In this document: positions 1 through 10,641 of the stretch, piece after piece | Layout of the letters: each line of letters starts with the position of its first letter | Position numbering within the stretch: position 1 is the stretch's first letter | Made by a program: the position numbers and the translations under genes | Notes under the pieces: generated by a model | Seen by the model: only the letters and a program-made list of their open reading frames with translations | Database searches by the model: none | Told to the model about the DNA's origin: nothing | Assembly (NCBI RefSeq): GCF_009389715.1 | Contig: NC_052393.1 | Span: 3,224,001 to 3,288,000 of the forward strand | Direction of reading: 5' to 3' | DNA from: Phoenix dactylifera | Lineage: Eukaryota > Streptophyta > Magnoliopsida > Arecales > Arecaceae | DNA length: 64,000 bases

Positions 1-34
1 CCCCTTAGTGAAGAAAATTAGTTGGTGCTCTAAG

Positions 35-745
35 ATGGATTTGAGTGGTCATATTAGTAGACTTGGTGTAGAATTGCTAAACCAGTCCAATTATAGAGTA
101 TGGAGAATATGTATGGAGTCTTATTTTGTGGGTGAAAACTTGTGAGAGGTTGTGGGTGGAGTTGATACAGTAGCTCCAGAAATAATGCACAAAATGTTGA
201 AGCTCTCAGGCGATGGAAGCAGATAAAAGCAAAGGATGAATTTGTCTAGAAACGATCTATTTCTCATGATTTGTTTGATCATATTATATGGTGCAATTCG
301 GCAAGTGAAATATGGCAGACCCTTGAGCTCAACAAAAAGGATGTGGCTCGGCTGCAAATATTAGAGAACGAGCTGGCAAATATAACACAAGGTGATCTCT
401 CAATTGCTCAAATCTTTCTGAAATTTAAAAATTTGTGTTCAGAAATTTCTCTTTTAGATCCGAAAGAACCAATTTCTGAAGTACGATTAAAGCATCATAT
501 TGATCATGGCTTGAAACCAGAATATATTTCTTATATTATCTCAATCTAAGAATGGGCTTAACAACCATCTTTGGAAGCTTTTGAGAGATGCGAGTTGTGC
601 AGGTTGAAAAAAAAGAAAATTTCTTTTCGATCAGATCAAAAACACCACATGACTCTTCTCCTCAATCATCATTAGGAGAGCAAAGAGAAATGGGGAGCTC
701 AAGTTCTCACCAAAGTAATGGACAACAAGGAAGAAGTGATGAATT
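35..745 (+). pseudogene. Copia-type gag remnant (DUF4219/UBN2)
   Basis: Decayed N-terminal part of a Ty1/Copia polyprotein. The reading frame from the ATG at 35 shows the DUF4219-like pattern N-Y-x-V-W-R-I-C-M-E-S-Y, then is broken by a stop near 142. The best preserved piece, about 271-549, is the UBN2 gag domain: an S-x-x-I-W-x-T-L motif, a regular helical region and a K-F-K-N-L-C segment. A Ser/Gln-rich tail follows to about 745. The zinc knuckle, protease and integrase expected next are missing, so the element has lost its middle. The start of the element lies outside or at the window edge. Family assignment is confident; nothing here can make a working Gag. Confidence 0.8.
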
Positions 746-849
746 GGTGGCTAGTAATCGACAATTAAGGAGAATAATTGTCAAACCTACCTGTTATCGA
801 GATAAAAATTTTGTAAGTACTTATTCTTGTTTCTTTGCCAATCCAATTG

Positions 850-1440
850 ATGATGAGAGGAACCCTCTTATTATGATGAAGCTAAAGATATCAAGGAGTG
901 GAAGCGTGCCATGGATGAAGAGATGAATGCTCCTATGAAAAATGAAACTAGGGACCTCATGCCTAAACCCAAGGATGTGCAACCTGTTTCATGTAAATGG
1001 GTGTACAGATAAAAAGAAAAGTTGAAGAAAGTGCCAACATATTCCAAGCAACGCTGGTTACTCATGGATTTTCTCAAACAAATGGAGAAGATTATGAAAG
1101 ACTTTTAGTCCCGTGGCTAAGATGATCTCAGTCTGTGTTGTGTTAGCTTTAGCAACTTGCTATGGTTGGAAATTATGGCAAGTTGATGTGAAAAATACTT
1201 TCCTATATGGAGAGCTTAATAAGGATATTTATATAAACCAGCCATTTGGTTATGTTTCTAGCACTCATCCAAATTTTGTGTGTACGCTCAAGAAAGCTCT
1301 TTGTGGGCTAAAACAAGCTCCAAGAGCTTGGTACGGTAAAATTGTTCGATATTTACAATTTTGTGGATATGTTGCTTCTAATTCATATCTAAGTTTGTTT
1401 ATCAAGAAGCATGAAGGATTACATCTAATAATTGACAGCT
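850..1440 (+). pseudogene. Copia reverse-transcriptase remnant
   Basis: Reverse-transcriptase part of the same decayed Copia element. Around 880-1000 the N-terminal RT signature is readable (W-K-R-A-M-D-E-E-M, then C-K-W-V-Y-R) and is followed by a TAG/TAA break. From 1113 to 1430 a clean frame carries V-D-V-K-N-T-F-L-Y-G-E-L, the Q-P-x-G-Y-V segment and the diagnostic L-C-G-L-K-Q-A-P-R-A-W-Y motif of Copia RT. The YVDD box and RNase H are absent, because homology stops near 1430. At least two frameshifts and one stop lie inside. The direct junction of gag tail to RT shows a large internal deletion. Confidence 0.85.
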
Positions 1441-1859
1441 CCAATAACAAGAATCTCATCTGCAGGATTATGCCAGCCTTTTTGCCATCATTATAGAAGG
1501 AAGGCCTAGATGGTAAGGGATCATATATACCGGAGAAAAGACATTCTAACCACCCTTCATCAACTGAAGCTAAAGCAGACTCCCAATTCTTGAAAATATA
1601 TTGTATACTATCTTGCGTCGCTAACCGCCGACGCTTATAATTCTTGAAAGGTCCCATATCACGTCACAATGCTGCAAGATCTCCATCAGTGTCTCCACAA
1701 AATAAACCCAAGACCAGAAAACAAAAAGGCCGAAAAACCAAATGACGCAGAACTTCCAACCAAACTAGAGAGCCAACAAAACCGAACCCACAAGCAGCAA
1801 GCAGGATGCCTTGATCATGCGGATCTGAAGGGATATAATTACTCTAAAAATTGCTTCTA

Positions 1860-2335
1860 TCCATCCCCTCTATTTGATGTCTAATCTTCCAGTTCCCCCT
1901 AGACTCATCAGCATGGTTGAGACAGAATGTAGATCATTCTTATGGAGGCATGCTGCTGATCAAAGGAAAAAATTCATTTGCTCAACTGGAAAACAATGTG
2001 CCGATCTAAATCCTCAGGTGGGCTGGGCATGTTCAGGAATTAAAGAATATAATGTAATCACTCGGACAGATTTGTCATCATGAGATGTTTGCATGGATTT
2101 GGTCTGCAAATTAAGGTGGCACCACGGGTTAAATTTCTCTGGTGGAAGGCTTGCTGGAAACGGTTACCATGCAAGGTAGGACTGAGAGAAACCTTTTTAA
2201 TGCCCATGCCATGTATTTCGATGTGTGCATTGGTACGTTGGACTGAGGACTTTGACGATTTACTTACCACTTGCACCATCGCCAACCAGACTTGTTTGAT
2301 GTGCTATACAGTACATCCTTTGCCATACGTATACT
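1860..2335 (+). pseudogene. LINE ORF2 remnant (RT tail and zf-RVT)
   Basis: Two overlapping frames show the C-terminal part of a plant L1-type ORF2. At 1874-1960 the segment P-R-L-I-S-M-V-E-T-E-C-R-S-F-L-W matches the region after the RT palm in plant LINEs. At 2080-2300 the zf-RVT-like stretch reads A-P-R-V-K-F-L-W-W-K-A-C-W-K-R-L-P and ends in a degenerate cysteine pattern. A frameshift separates the pieces and no poly-A tail is evident. It is a short, old fragment unrelated to the Copia remnant just upstream. Confidence 0.6.
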
Positions 2336-2339
2336 ATTC

Positions 2340-3610
2340 TATAAATCAAAAGAGTTGAATTTCAGACCGATATTTTCTTCCCATAGATATGATGATCTTA
2401 AACTAATGAAGCCCATTAATAATTCCCTTATACTGTCTAAACTAAAACTATTATTGTTTTAGAATCTTTAGACATATTTGTATGTCTTGACCCCAACATT
2501 TTCTTTCTTCATTTCTAACATTCATAGGTTTGATGTCCTATGCATCATATTGATCACTCTATCCGCCTTCACGTATGTTATCCTATATGCTTCTAGTTAA
2601 TCAATTATTCTCTCACATCCAGCACTAAAAATAACAAACATAATATGACCACCCCCAAAGATTACTTTTGATGAAACACTAACACAGAACAAACCTCACA
2701 AGAACAGTAGTAGAAATTTAAATCTGAAGGTTTTCTCAATTTATCTACTATAAAGATGGCGGAGAAGAGAGATGATCCTTACCGTGATCCAACATTAAAT
2801 AGAGTATCAGAGGCATGAAGATGGTCTGCAAACATTCCATTCTAAACCGTCTCATATATTGTGCACTCATAGCCTTCTACCGTACTGGGGAGTTCCAGAT
2901 TTGACTGAAATTGCAGTATGTTGTTCCAGGCATTGAGAGCTATAAATTGAACAGTTTGGATCTTTGCAAAGGCTTCTCTATTGATTATTTCAAATATCAA
3001 AACTTAGTTAGATCTATTCTCTATTTTGTTGTTTATTATTAAAATTCGTATTATTGGTGATGAATATTTCTTTTGTGGAAGCCAAGATTAAATCTTGTTG
3101 ATGTTTGTGCAGCCTCTAGTTGAACTAAAGAGAATCTATTGTAATTCAATTATTCTAAATAATGGAAGTTTTTGGCTAAACTAGGTCCTGTGGTTTGTCC
3201 CTTCACTTCGAAAGATTTTCCACATTAAAAAATTGTGTTGCCTCTTGTTTGTGGATTGTTTGATTATTTGCTTGGTAATTGCTTATGCAGAAATTATTGT
3301 TGCTTGGTGAGTGACATCTCATTTAATTATACAAAGAGGGAAAAGAAGTTTGTGGTATCATTATTTTTTTATTACATTTTCCCAATAGAAACATTCATCA
3401 AAACTAGGGTTTTAGATTCTATTTATAATCAAAACCATCACATTGATGCCTAGCATAGAAAATTAGAAATATGCAAGTAGTTTACTGGTTCTTGCTAGTT
3501 AACCATGTTGGAAGTCCATTGCTTGTGCTGCTTGTACTAGAATTCTATTTCTAGCCTATCTTTATTTTCTATTCCAATACAAGTTAGAATATTTTATCTT
3601 TTAGTACTAG
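2340..3610. other. AT-rich stretch, nothing recognised
   Basis: No coding region longer than 75 codons, no terminal repeats and no RNA gene that I can support. Base composition is AT-rich, like ordinary intergenic DNA. Confidence 0.5.
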
Positions 3611-3616
3611 TTCATT

Positions 3617-3985
3617 TTTGTTAGGTTGAGCCTTAGGCTTAATATATTTAAATTTATTTTTTAGTTGGAATGTGATATTGATGTTTTTATCTTATAGTTG
3701 GAGAGAAGTTGTGTGTTTTTATAAATAGGGAAAGAGAGTTACATGAAGAGCACGTATGAGAGAAGTCTCTATATATAGAGAGAGCCTCTTTTGTGAGGCA
3801 TATTTGTGAGAGAAACTTTTGGATTGATTTATTTTCTCTACTGATTTTTTTTTTACTATTATTTACTTCTCACAATTTTCTGCTAATATCTTTTGTATTT
3901 AGTATTTATTCTAGAACTTGAGCTAGTACGGTTAATCTATTTCAGATAGTATGCCCTTGGACAAATCTCTCTTACTGGAATAAGG
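3617..3985 (+). repeat. LTR-like segment with TATA box
   Basis: The block starts TGTTAGGTTG, has a clear TATA box (TATAAATAG at 3720), then a GA-rich leader with a 'tctatatatagag' palindrome, and continues as T-rich sequence. This is the look of a Copia LTR promoter and leader. It may be the 3' LTR of the Copia remnant at 1-1440, separated by later insertions, but no partner LTR is in the window and the right end is not defined. Tentative. Confidence 0.35.
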
Positions 3986-4097
3986 TTGAGACCAGCACAT
4001 CGTCACACTTTCTTTGCGACATGTATACAATAAATACCGTAGGATTGGCCATACTCAATTGATGTATACTGTCATCTATAATCGAGTCTACCAGACT

Positions 4098-4105
4098 CAA
4101 GTCAG
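4098..4105 (+). repeat. 8-bp target-site duplication, left copy
   Basis: CAAGTCAG lies immediately left of the hAT terminal repeat and is repeated exactly at 7460-7467. Confidence 0.92.
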
Positions 4106-4112
4106 TAGAGAT

Positions 4113-4412
4113 GGGCACTGGGCCGGGCCGCCCACGGCCCGGCACGGCACGGCACGAAGCGGGCCGTGCCTTCGGGTGGCGGGCCGTGCCAGGCACGGCC
4201 CCTTTGAGAGGGCCGTGCTGGGCTAGAGGGTCCTGGCCAGCGGGCCGTGCCTGGCACGGCCCGCTTCGGGCCTGGGCCGGCACGGCCCGGTCTAGGCCCG
4301 CAGGCCAAGCACGGCACGGCCCGCGGGCCAGCACGGCACGGCCCATAAGGGCCTGGGCCGGGCTGGCACGCGGGCCTGGCACGGTCCGGGCCTGGGCCCG
4401 GCTCGGCCCGAT
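4113..4412. repeat. GC-rich palindromic subterminal array, left end of hAT
   Basis: About eight copies of GGGCCGTGCC or its reverse complement GGCACGGCCC lie in roughly 300 bp, several as head-to-head pairs that form palindromes such as GGGCCGTGCCAGGCACGGCC. Surrounding DNA is AT-rich, so the block stands out sharply. In hAT elements, subterminal repeats are known transposase-binding sites, and that is the likely role here. Long open frames in several phases across this block are a composition effect, not genes. Confidence 0.85.
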
Positions 4413-4741
4413 AAAAATTAATGCTTCATAAATTTTTTTAATAAATTAATAAATATTGAACACTAAGAATTTATGATTTATGAATATAAAGCCACCTTAA
4501 TGGTGGGGGGTTTGGCATAGACCCCTACCAGTTTATTAATTTAAATCAAAATGGTACATGAAGGGAGGTTTGGACCTTGGTCTGACCTCTAGAATACAAT
4601 AAGAAACTAAGAAAGGGCCGAGGTTTGGACCTTGGTCTGACCTCCAGAATACAATAAAAATGTACAATTATAAAAAATTAAGAAATCTTACTAATCATCA
4701 GTGATTCAGTGAATCAGTATTCACTCTTCAGTCTTCAGTCT

Positions 4742-6765
4742 TCAGTCTTCAGTAGTGTTTGTATCATCATCATCAGAGGATGTTGTATTATGTCCACCTT
4801 TATCTTGAAGTCTTGCCTCAGCATCTAGCCAATCCTTGAAGCAGAGAAGCATCTCCACCGTTTCGCCCGTCATCCTACTTCTCTTTTCGTCAAGAACACG
4901 CCGACCTGCACTAAAAGCGGATTCCGATGCTACCGTGGACATCGGCACAGCTAAAATATCGCGTGCAATTGCAGACATAACATATTGATTTCTAACATTC
5001 TTCCACCAAGATAATACATCTAGATTCTCTATTTGATTTTCATCATATGCAGAATGAAGATCATTTCGTAAATAAAATTCTAGTTCACTACTTAAAGATG
5101 AAGAAGATGAAGAGGAACTTGAAGCATGTGTGTGTCTTCTCTGTGCAATGAATGAAAAAATAGATGACGAACGAGAAACTACTAGAAGGAGAAATAGAGG
5201 TTTGTATTTGTGTTCTAGATCCACGAATTTTTTCATCATATATAGCATAAATATCATAAAGAAGTTTTTTTACCTCATCTTTAGCAGATTCAGCATCTTG
5301 ATTCATATTTTCAGAGTATGCATCAAGTAAAATTAGCACGCCATTTAATTTAACTCTAGGATCAAATACAGCAGCTAAGTTATGCATAGGACATATCCTG
5401 TCCCAATACTCATTCCCATTTAGATTCCATTAGGTCAATAATAGGCATTAAAACATCATCATATTTATGTTCTGCAAATTTTTGACTAATTATATATGCT
5501 TGTTGTAAAAATGAACATGAAGTAGGGTAATAATACCAGAAAGAACATTGGTAGCATTATAAAAACTAAGCAAAAAATCTTCCAAAATTTTTTCCTTTAT
5601 TCCAATCAGTTTCAGTCAATGTAAATCCTAATCCACGATCATTAATATATGCACTTAATAAATTTTTATATGGGTATGCATCATGTATCATGCTATATGT
5701 GGAGTTCCAACGAGTAATTACATCAAGTTTAAATTTTTTAAAACGTTTACCATGATTTATGCATAATTCCTTAAATTCTTGAAGTCTTGATCTAGAAGCA
5801 TGAATAAAAGAAACTGCATTTCTAATTTTTGAAATCACATCTTGAATCATGCCCATGCCAGCTTGAACAGAAAGATTTAAGATATGACATGCACATCTAA
5901 TATGCAGTAAATTTCCATCTAATATGGGATGCAATGAGTCTTTTAATAATACAACAGCAGAATTATTATTAGATGCATTATCAAAAGTAATAGACATAAT
6001 TTTATCATTAATATTATATGAACATGCAGTTTGATAAATTATATTTGAAATTTGTTGCCCAGAATGTGGAAAATCAAAAGCACGAAAAGCAAGAATACGT
6101 TTATTTAATTGCCAATCATTATCAATATAATGAGCAGTAATGGCAATAAAACAATTACTACCTACAGATGCTGACCAAATATCAGAAGTTAATGAAATTT
6201 TTACATTTAAAGTAGAAAATGTTTCAATTAAATTTTGTTTCATTGCTAAAAAATTGGTCATAGCTACTCTTCTAAATGTACGCCTACTAGTTCTTTTGTA
6301 AGCAGGTTGTAGGTTTAATTGAACATATTCTTCAAAATTAAAAGATTCACATAAACTAAAAGGTAATTCATCCTTAACTATCCATTTTACAAGTGCTTTT
6401 CTTTGATTTTCATGATTATATGCAAAATTACCTACAAGTAATCCCCCTTGTATATTAAGGGTACTTTGAGTTTGAGCATGAGAATCATGCATCCTATGAC
6501 TCTCTTGATGTCTTTTTAAATGCCCTGTTCCCCCACTACTACTACAACTATAAAGTTTGGCACATTTTTTACATTTAGCTTTCCAGACTCCCTCAACCAT
6601 AACTCTATCAAATTCATTCCATACAGTACTAGTCCTCTTACGAGAAGAGGTTTGACCTTCACTCGGTTCACCAATTCTAGAGGAACTAGGAACAGGGGGT
6701 TGGAGATTAGTTTCTTCTCCCTCAGAAACAGGAATGCCAAACTGACTTTCCTCAAAAGATGACAT
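4742..6765 (-). pseudogene. BED-finger hAT transposase, frameshifted
   Basis: The ATG at 6763-6765 is the likely start; the frame is open upstream to 6801 but has no ATG there. The N-terminal BED zinc finger has the C-x2-C...H-x3-4-H pattern (V-W-K-A-K-C-K-K-C, then H-L-K-R-H-Q-E-S-H). The middle has RNase-H-fold transposase sequence with T-S-D-I-W-S-A and C-A-C-H-I-L-N-L. The C-terminal hAT dimerisation domain lies at about 4780-5000 (P-M-S-T-V-A-S-E-S-A-F-S-A-G-R-R-V-L). The frame breaks near 5568 in a T run, again near 5530 and 5415, and once more near 5150, so homology runs through all three frames. A family member of this type is normally one ORF of about 650-700 residues. Not functional as read. 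Confidence 0.88.
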
Positions 6766-7162
6766 ATCTATGATTAATTCAAAAATAAAAACTAACCGCA
6801 AGGAGGAATTGAGTAGAGAGTCGGAGGGCAGAGGCAGAGCCGAGATTCCGAGCTTCCTCTTGTGCTCTCAACAGAAGCGACCTTCTCTTCTCAACAGGAA
6901 CCTCCTCTTGTGTAGCACTTGAACAAATTAAAAATTAAATTGCTAGAAGAGCACTTTAGAAGAGAGAAATAATAGCAGTAGAGAAGGAGAGAATGAGAGG
7001 TTTGGTGTGGTGAGAATGAGGGAGGAATGGGCTATTTATAGAAGCTCAAAAAAATTTTTTTCCAAAATACCCCTCAATTCAGCCGTTATTGGACTGTTGG
7101 GAGGGGTAAAAGGGTCATTTTCACGAAAATAGCCGTTGGAAACGGCTATTTTCCTCCCCCCT

Positions 7163-7447
7163 CTCCAGACGGGCCGTGCCTGGCACGGCCCGTCTGGAGC
7201 CGTTACGGCCGTGCCAGGCACGGCCCGTTTGGAGACGTTGCGGGCCGTGCCTGGCACGGCCCGTTTGCGCCCGTTACGGGCCGTGCCTGGCACGGCCCGT
7301 GGCGTGCCGTGCCCGGCCCGGCCCACCAATAGAGGGGCCTGGGGCCGGGCCGGGCTGGCCTTCCGTGCTGGACGGGCCGTGCCAGGCACGGCCCGTTTAG
7401 TTTTTGGGCCCGGGGGGCCTGGGCCGGGCCGGCCCGGCACGGCCCGT
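7163..7447. repeat. GC-rich palindromic subterminal array, right end of hAT
   Basis: About ten copies of the same 10-mer pair as the left array (GGGCCGTGCC / GGCACGGCCC), here mostly arranged as regularly spaced 20-23 bp palindromes. Four near-identical units of about 50 bp follow each other from 7165 to 7310. It mirrors the left array in inverted orientation, consistent with transposase recognition sites at both ends. Confidence 0.85.
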
Positions 7448-7459
7448 TGCCCACCTCTA

Positions 7460-7467
7460 CAAGTCAG
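7460..7467 (+). repeat. 8-bp target-site duplication, right copy
   Basis: CAAGTCAG, identical to 4098-4105. Confidence 0.92.
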
Positions 7468-8685
7468 CATCCAAAACGGACCACCCCACCAAGGTGGCTC
7501 CACGCCGGAGAAAAGCGTCTGAAAAAAAAAAAAAAAAAAAAAAAAAGGCTTGGGCTGGCTGAAGAGTCGACGTCCGTACTGCCGGCTTACGTCTAAGAGG
7601 ATCAGCATTTGGTAGCGACAAGTTTGCTCGCAAGAATTTTTATTTTTTTTGGTAGAAAGTTTCCTTGTGAGATTTGATCCACTGAAAATGGTTCACGAGG
7701 GAAGAATATATCAAAAGCTGCCGAGCAGGGACTCTAGTATTCGGTAGCAGTCACTATCAATTCTAAAGTCACTTGGCCCTTAATAAGCGGTTTTCTAAAC
7801 TGGGCAAGATACTAATTGCATTCAAAACAAGATTTAACATAACAGCTTTCATAATATTATAACAACAACAACAAATGTTTTGAAGGCCTTGTTAAGTTAC
7901 ATGTTTACAAACATGACAATCACCATTCGGTCATTATTTTCTTCTAACAAATATTATATACCAGTTGTTATTGATCAATTTATACACTTTATCTAAATAT
8001 CATAATGTTTTCAACTGCAAAATATCTATCCTAGCTCGTAATTTGGGGAACATTTACTTCAACAAATAATATTGCGATTGTCCTTTTTTTTCTAATATAG
8101 AGATAGAGAAAATTTATTATCCAATTATCAAGAATACAAAAAAAAAATTATCCTTTATTTTTATTATAATGATATCATTATAAAGCTAGCAATTTTTTTT
8201 AAATAAATATCTTTTCAACTAGATTTGGATTAGAACTGATCATGAGTCGAACAAGGGCACAAAAAGTTAAAATTTAAATAGATGTGGTCTGAAGTCCATT
8301 CAAAAATGAATAAAATTTAGCCCCGAAAATCCAACCGTCTCCTATCTGAATAAATAATAATAATTATTTTTTTAATAAAAAATTAACAGAAGGTATGCTC
8401 AACCTATTCTGGGATATCAGCATTATTGGAATTTGATTCCAACGAAACATGGCTTGGCCGACCGTCACTAGAGAAACTGATGTGGCCTTTTTGGTCTAGC
8501 CAATGAGAATGAGAAACTAAGATAAGCTTTATTTGTGCTCCGTGTCCATCCATCCAACTCGAACAGCGCCGGCACTATTATCACGAGCTCGCAAGCGGGT
8601 CGTGAATAGACCTCTCTGTTTCTTTCCGAAGGTCTGTATCAATCATTGGTCATCAGCCATTAGAACTTCAAGCAATTGGAAACCA
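7468..8685. other. intergenic DNA, nothing recognised
   Basis: Contains a run of about 26 A at 7520-7546 and AT-rich sequence. No gene, paired repeat or RNA found. Confidence 0.5.
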
Positions 8686-8689
8686 AGAC

Positions 8690-8990
8690 CGCACCTACTT
8701 GTTTCCTTCACGCAAAATGGGCGTGGAATCCCACTTTCTCCTTTCCTTATCCCAGAGTCGGAGGCTTACGCTATGGCTATCCCAATCAAGTAATGGGAAT
8801 CCGCTCTTCACCATTTCTTGCCTATAGATGCTGCAATCCATGAAGAGTGGGTGATGGGTCTCCGTCTCGGCTGTGCTAAAAATATGACCAGGTAGCGACC
8901 ATTGGCGTCCGAGATTCTGCTTGCAAGACAATATAATAAGAGAAAAGGCCAAGGGGATCATATTGTCATCTAGGTTTACAAATATTACGT
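8690..8990 (-). pseudogene. LINE zf-RVT remnant
   Basis: A minus-strand frame shows a pattern like the zinc-binding tail of plant LINE ORF2: L-G-R-Q-W-S-L-P-G-H-I-F then A-E-T-E-T-H-H-P-L-F-M-D-C. In the family the usual form is C-x2-C-x-x-E-x-E-x-x-x-H-L-F-x-x-C; here the first cysteines are lost. No other ORF2 domain is nearby. Assignment is plausible but rests on one short motif. Confidence 0.4.
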
Positions 8991-10640
8991 TGGGACGAAG
9001 ATCTCCTGTCCAGATTAACCTAGTTTGAAAACCAGATCTAGCATTGAATTATTTAGGCAAAAAAAAATAGATATAGGAAAAGAAAAATATTAAAGGTCGC
9101 CCATTTTGATCAGGCTCACGCCTATATTGAGCTCATTTCATCACTCCTATGTTGAACTTGGTGATTGGTGAATGGTATGGGGGGCCTCTTCTACTGTACT
9201 AATGCCCAACTGCCATATGGAACCTGTGAGCGAAATGGGTGATTTATAGCAATACTCTTGCACGGTATTTGGATCCCTATGAGTTATTCTAAAATGAAAA
9301 GTCATAAAATATGCACTTTTTTTTGTGTAAAATATGATTTATAAAAACAAGATGAATCTGGTTTTCACAACTTATCAATTTTTAACAAGTTAGTTTTATG
9401 AAAAACAGTCAAATAACAATTTTGCAAAACTCTTTCATTCTATTACTATTAAATCTATTTCACTGAAATATGAATCAAATCCCAATCCTGCGAGTCAATT
9501 CTTATATTAAATTCATGGGAATCTTTGGGAGCAGTGGGATAAAACTGTCATGTCCAGAGACAGTGGATAGCAGGTAGGGTGGATTGTCAGTGACAGTAAG
9601 TCAGTCCTAAAATATTATAGTAGTTAATGTTAAATCATAAATAAGATTATATGGAGAGGTATTAACTACTAAAGTAAAATTTTTAATCTTGTATACAACA
9701 TGCCATACTTTTGTTATGGCACAGAAGTAAATATGAATCAATATATGTCTAGCCTTAGAGGCATCTGATAAGTTGCAATCACCTTCTATTGTCCATTTCA
9801 ATGAGAAACTGATTGGAGAGGAAGATCCCTCCCAACTGAATTTGGTATCCGCATGGAATATCTTCAAATCCTATAAAAGTGCAATTGATGGCTAACATGA
9901 TATGAATGACTTAAAAGCAACATAAAAACATCTAATTGCATTGCAGCATCAATAAAAGAAAGCCGATTGAAGCATATGACATGAATACGTTCCATAAAGT
10001 TGCGAAGGCACTTTGTCTTCTTTCGAACGTCTCACGTATCTTGAGCATTTTTTGTTACCAATTAGGTTGAATTTAGAAATCAAGAAAGTAATTTTTTTTT
10101 ATTTTCAGCTGCATTACTTATAATAGAACAAAAATTTTCGGCGGTCCGCATCAAAATTTTGTATAGAGCACTAGATCTCATATATGGGATTGGCCCTGCC
10201 AATCAAGATACTAATTGCCTCCAATATTGCATCACAAATTCAACATGAGTGACAAATCTGACTCTTCTATTATAATTTCCATACAGATCATCAGGCACTA
10301 AATATATGCATCTCCTAGCTGTTGCCACCTAAGGTCTCTTTTTCCCTTCCCTTCCGTGAAGCCCATGCCAACGCCCATGGCTCCCATGGCACTCACAACT
10401 TCTCCTTCCAGTACTTTTAACATGAAGTATGTTGGCTAATCAGACCCAAGTTCAATCTAGCAGGATAATGCCATAATCTTGTTATTTAATACCCCAATGG
10501 CTACCTCTCTGTTGCTTCTTTCATTCGCAAGGCAGTACACATAACCAGAGCTTTCTTTCCTTCGATTCATCATATACAAATGTTGGAACCCATTTCTGCC
10601 CCACATAAGACGCAGGGATCGGATTGGCGCTCGCAGCGCT
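8990..10640. other. intergenic, 3' of the amine oxidase gene
   Basis: AT-rich sequence without recognisable genes or repeats. The part next to 10641 holds the 3' untranslated region of the amine oxidase; no clear polyadenylation signal could be chosen by eye. Confidence 0.45.
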
Positions 10641-10641
10641 T

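Larger units (their letters stand above)
4106..7459 (-). mobile_element. hAT DNA transposon, complete ends, 3354 bp
   Basis: The left end reads TAGAGATGGGCA and the reverse complement of the right end reads TAGAGGTGGGCA, so the terminal inverted repeats match at 11 of 12 positions. The element is flanked by a perfect 8-bp duplication (CAAGTCAG), the hallmark of hAT insertion. Inside are two GC-rich subterminal arrays and, on the minus strand, a BED-finger hAT transposase with several frameshifts. An intact duplication with nearly matching ends suggests a fairly recent insertion. It probably cannot move on its own now, because the transposase is broken, but it could be mobilised in trans. Assignment to hAT rests on duplication length, terminal sequence and the C-terminal dimerisation domain. 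Confidence 0.93.

Noticed and set aside
3972-4431. Overlapping open frames (70-136 codons) on both strands, Ala/Arg/Pro/Gly-rich
   Set aside because: They come from the GC-palindrome array of the hAT end. Open in several frames at once, with repeat-derived residues only.
7036-7608. 190-codon minus-strand frame and its plus-strand counterparts
   Set aside because: Same GC-array artefact at the right hAT end.
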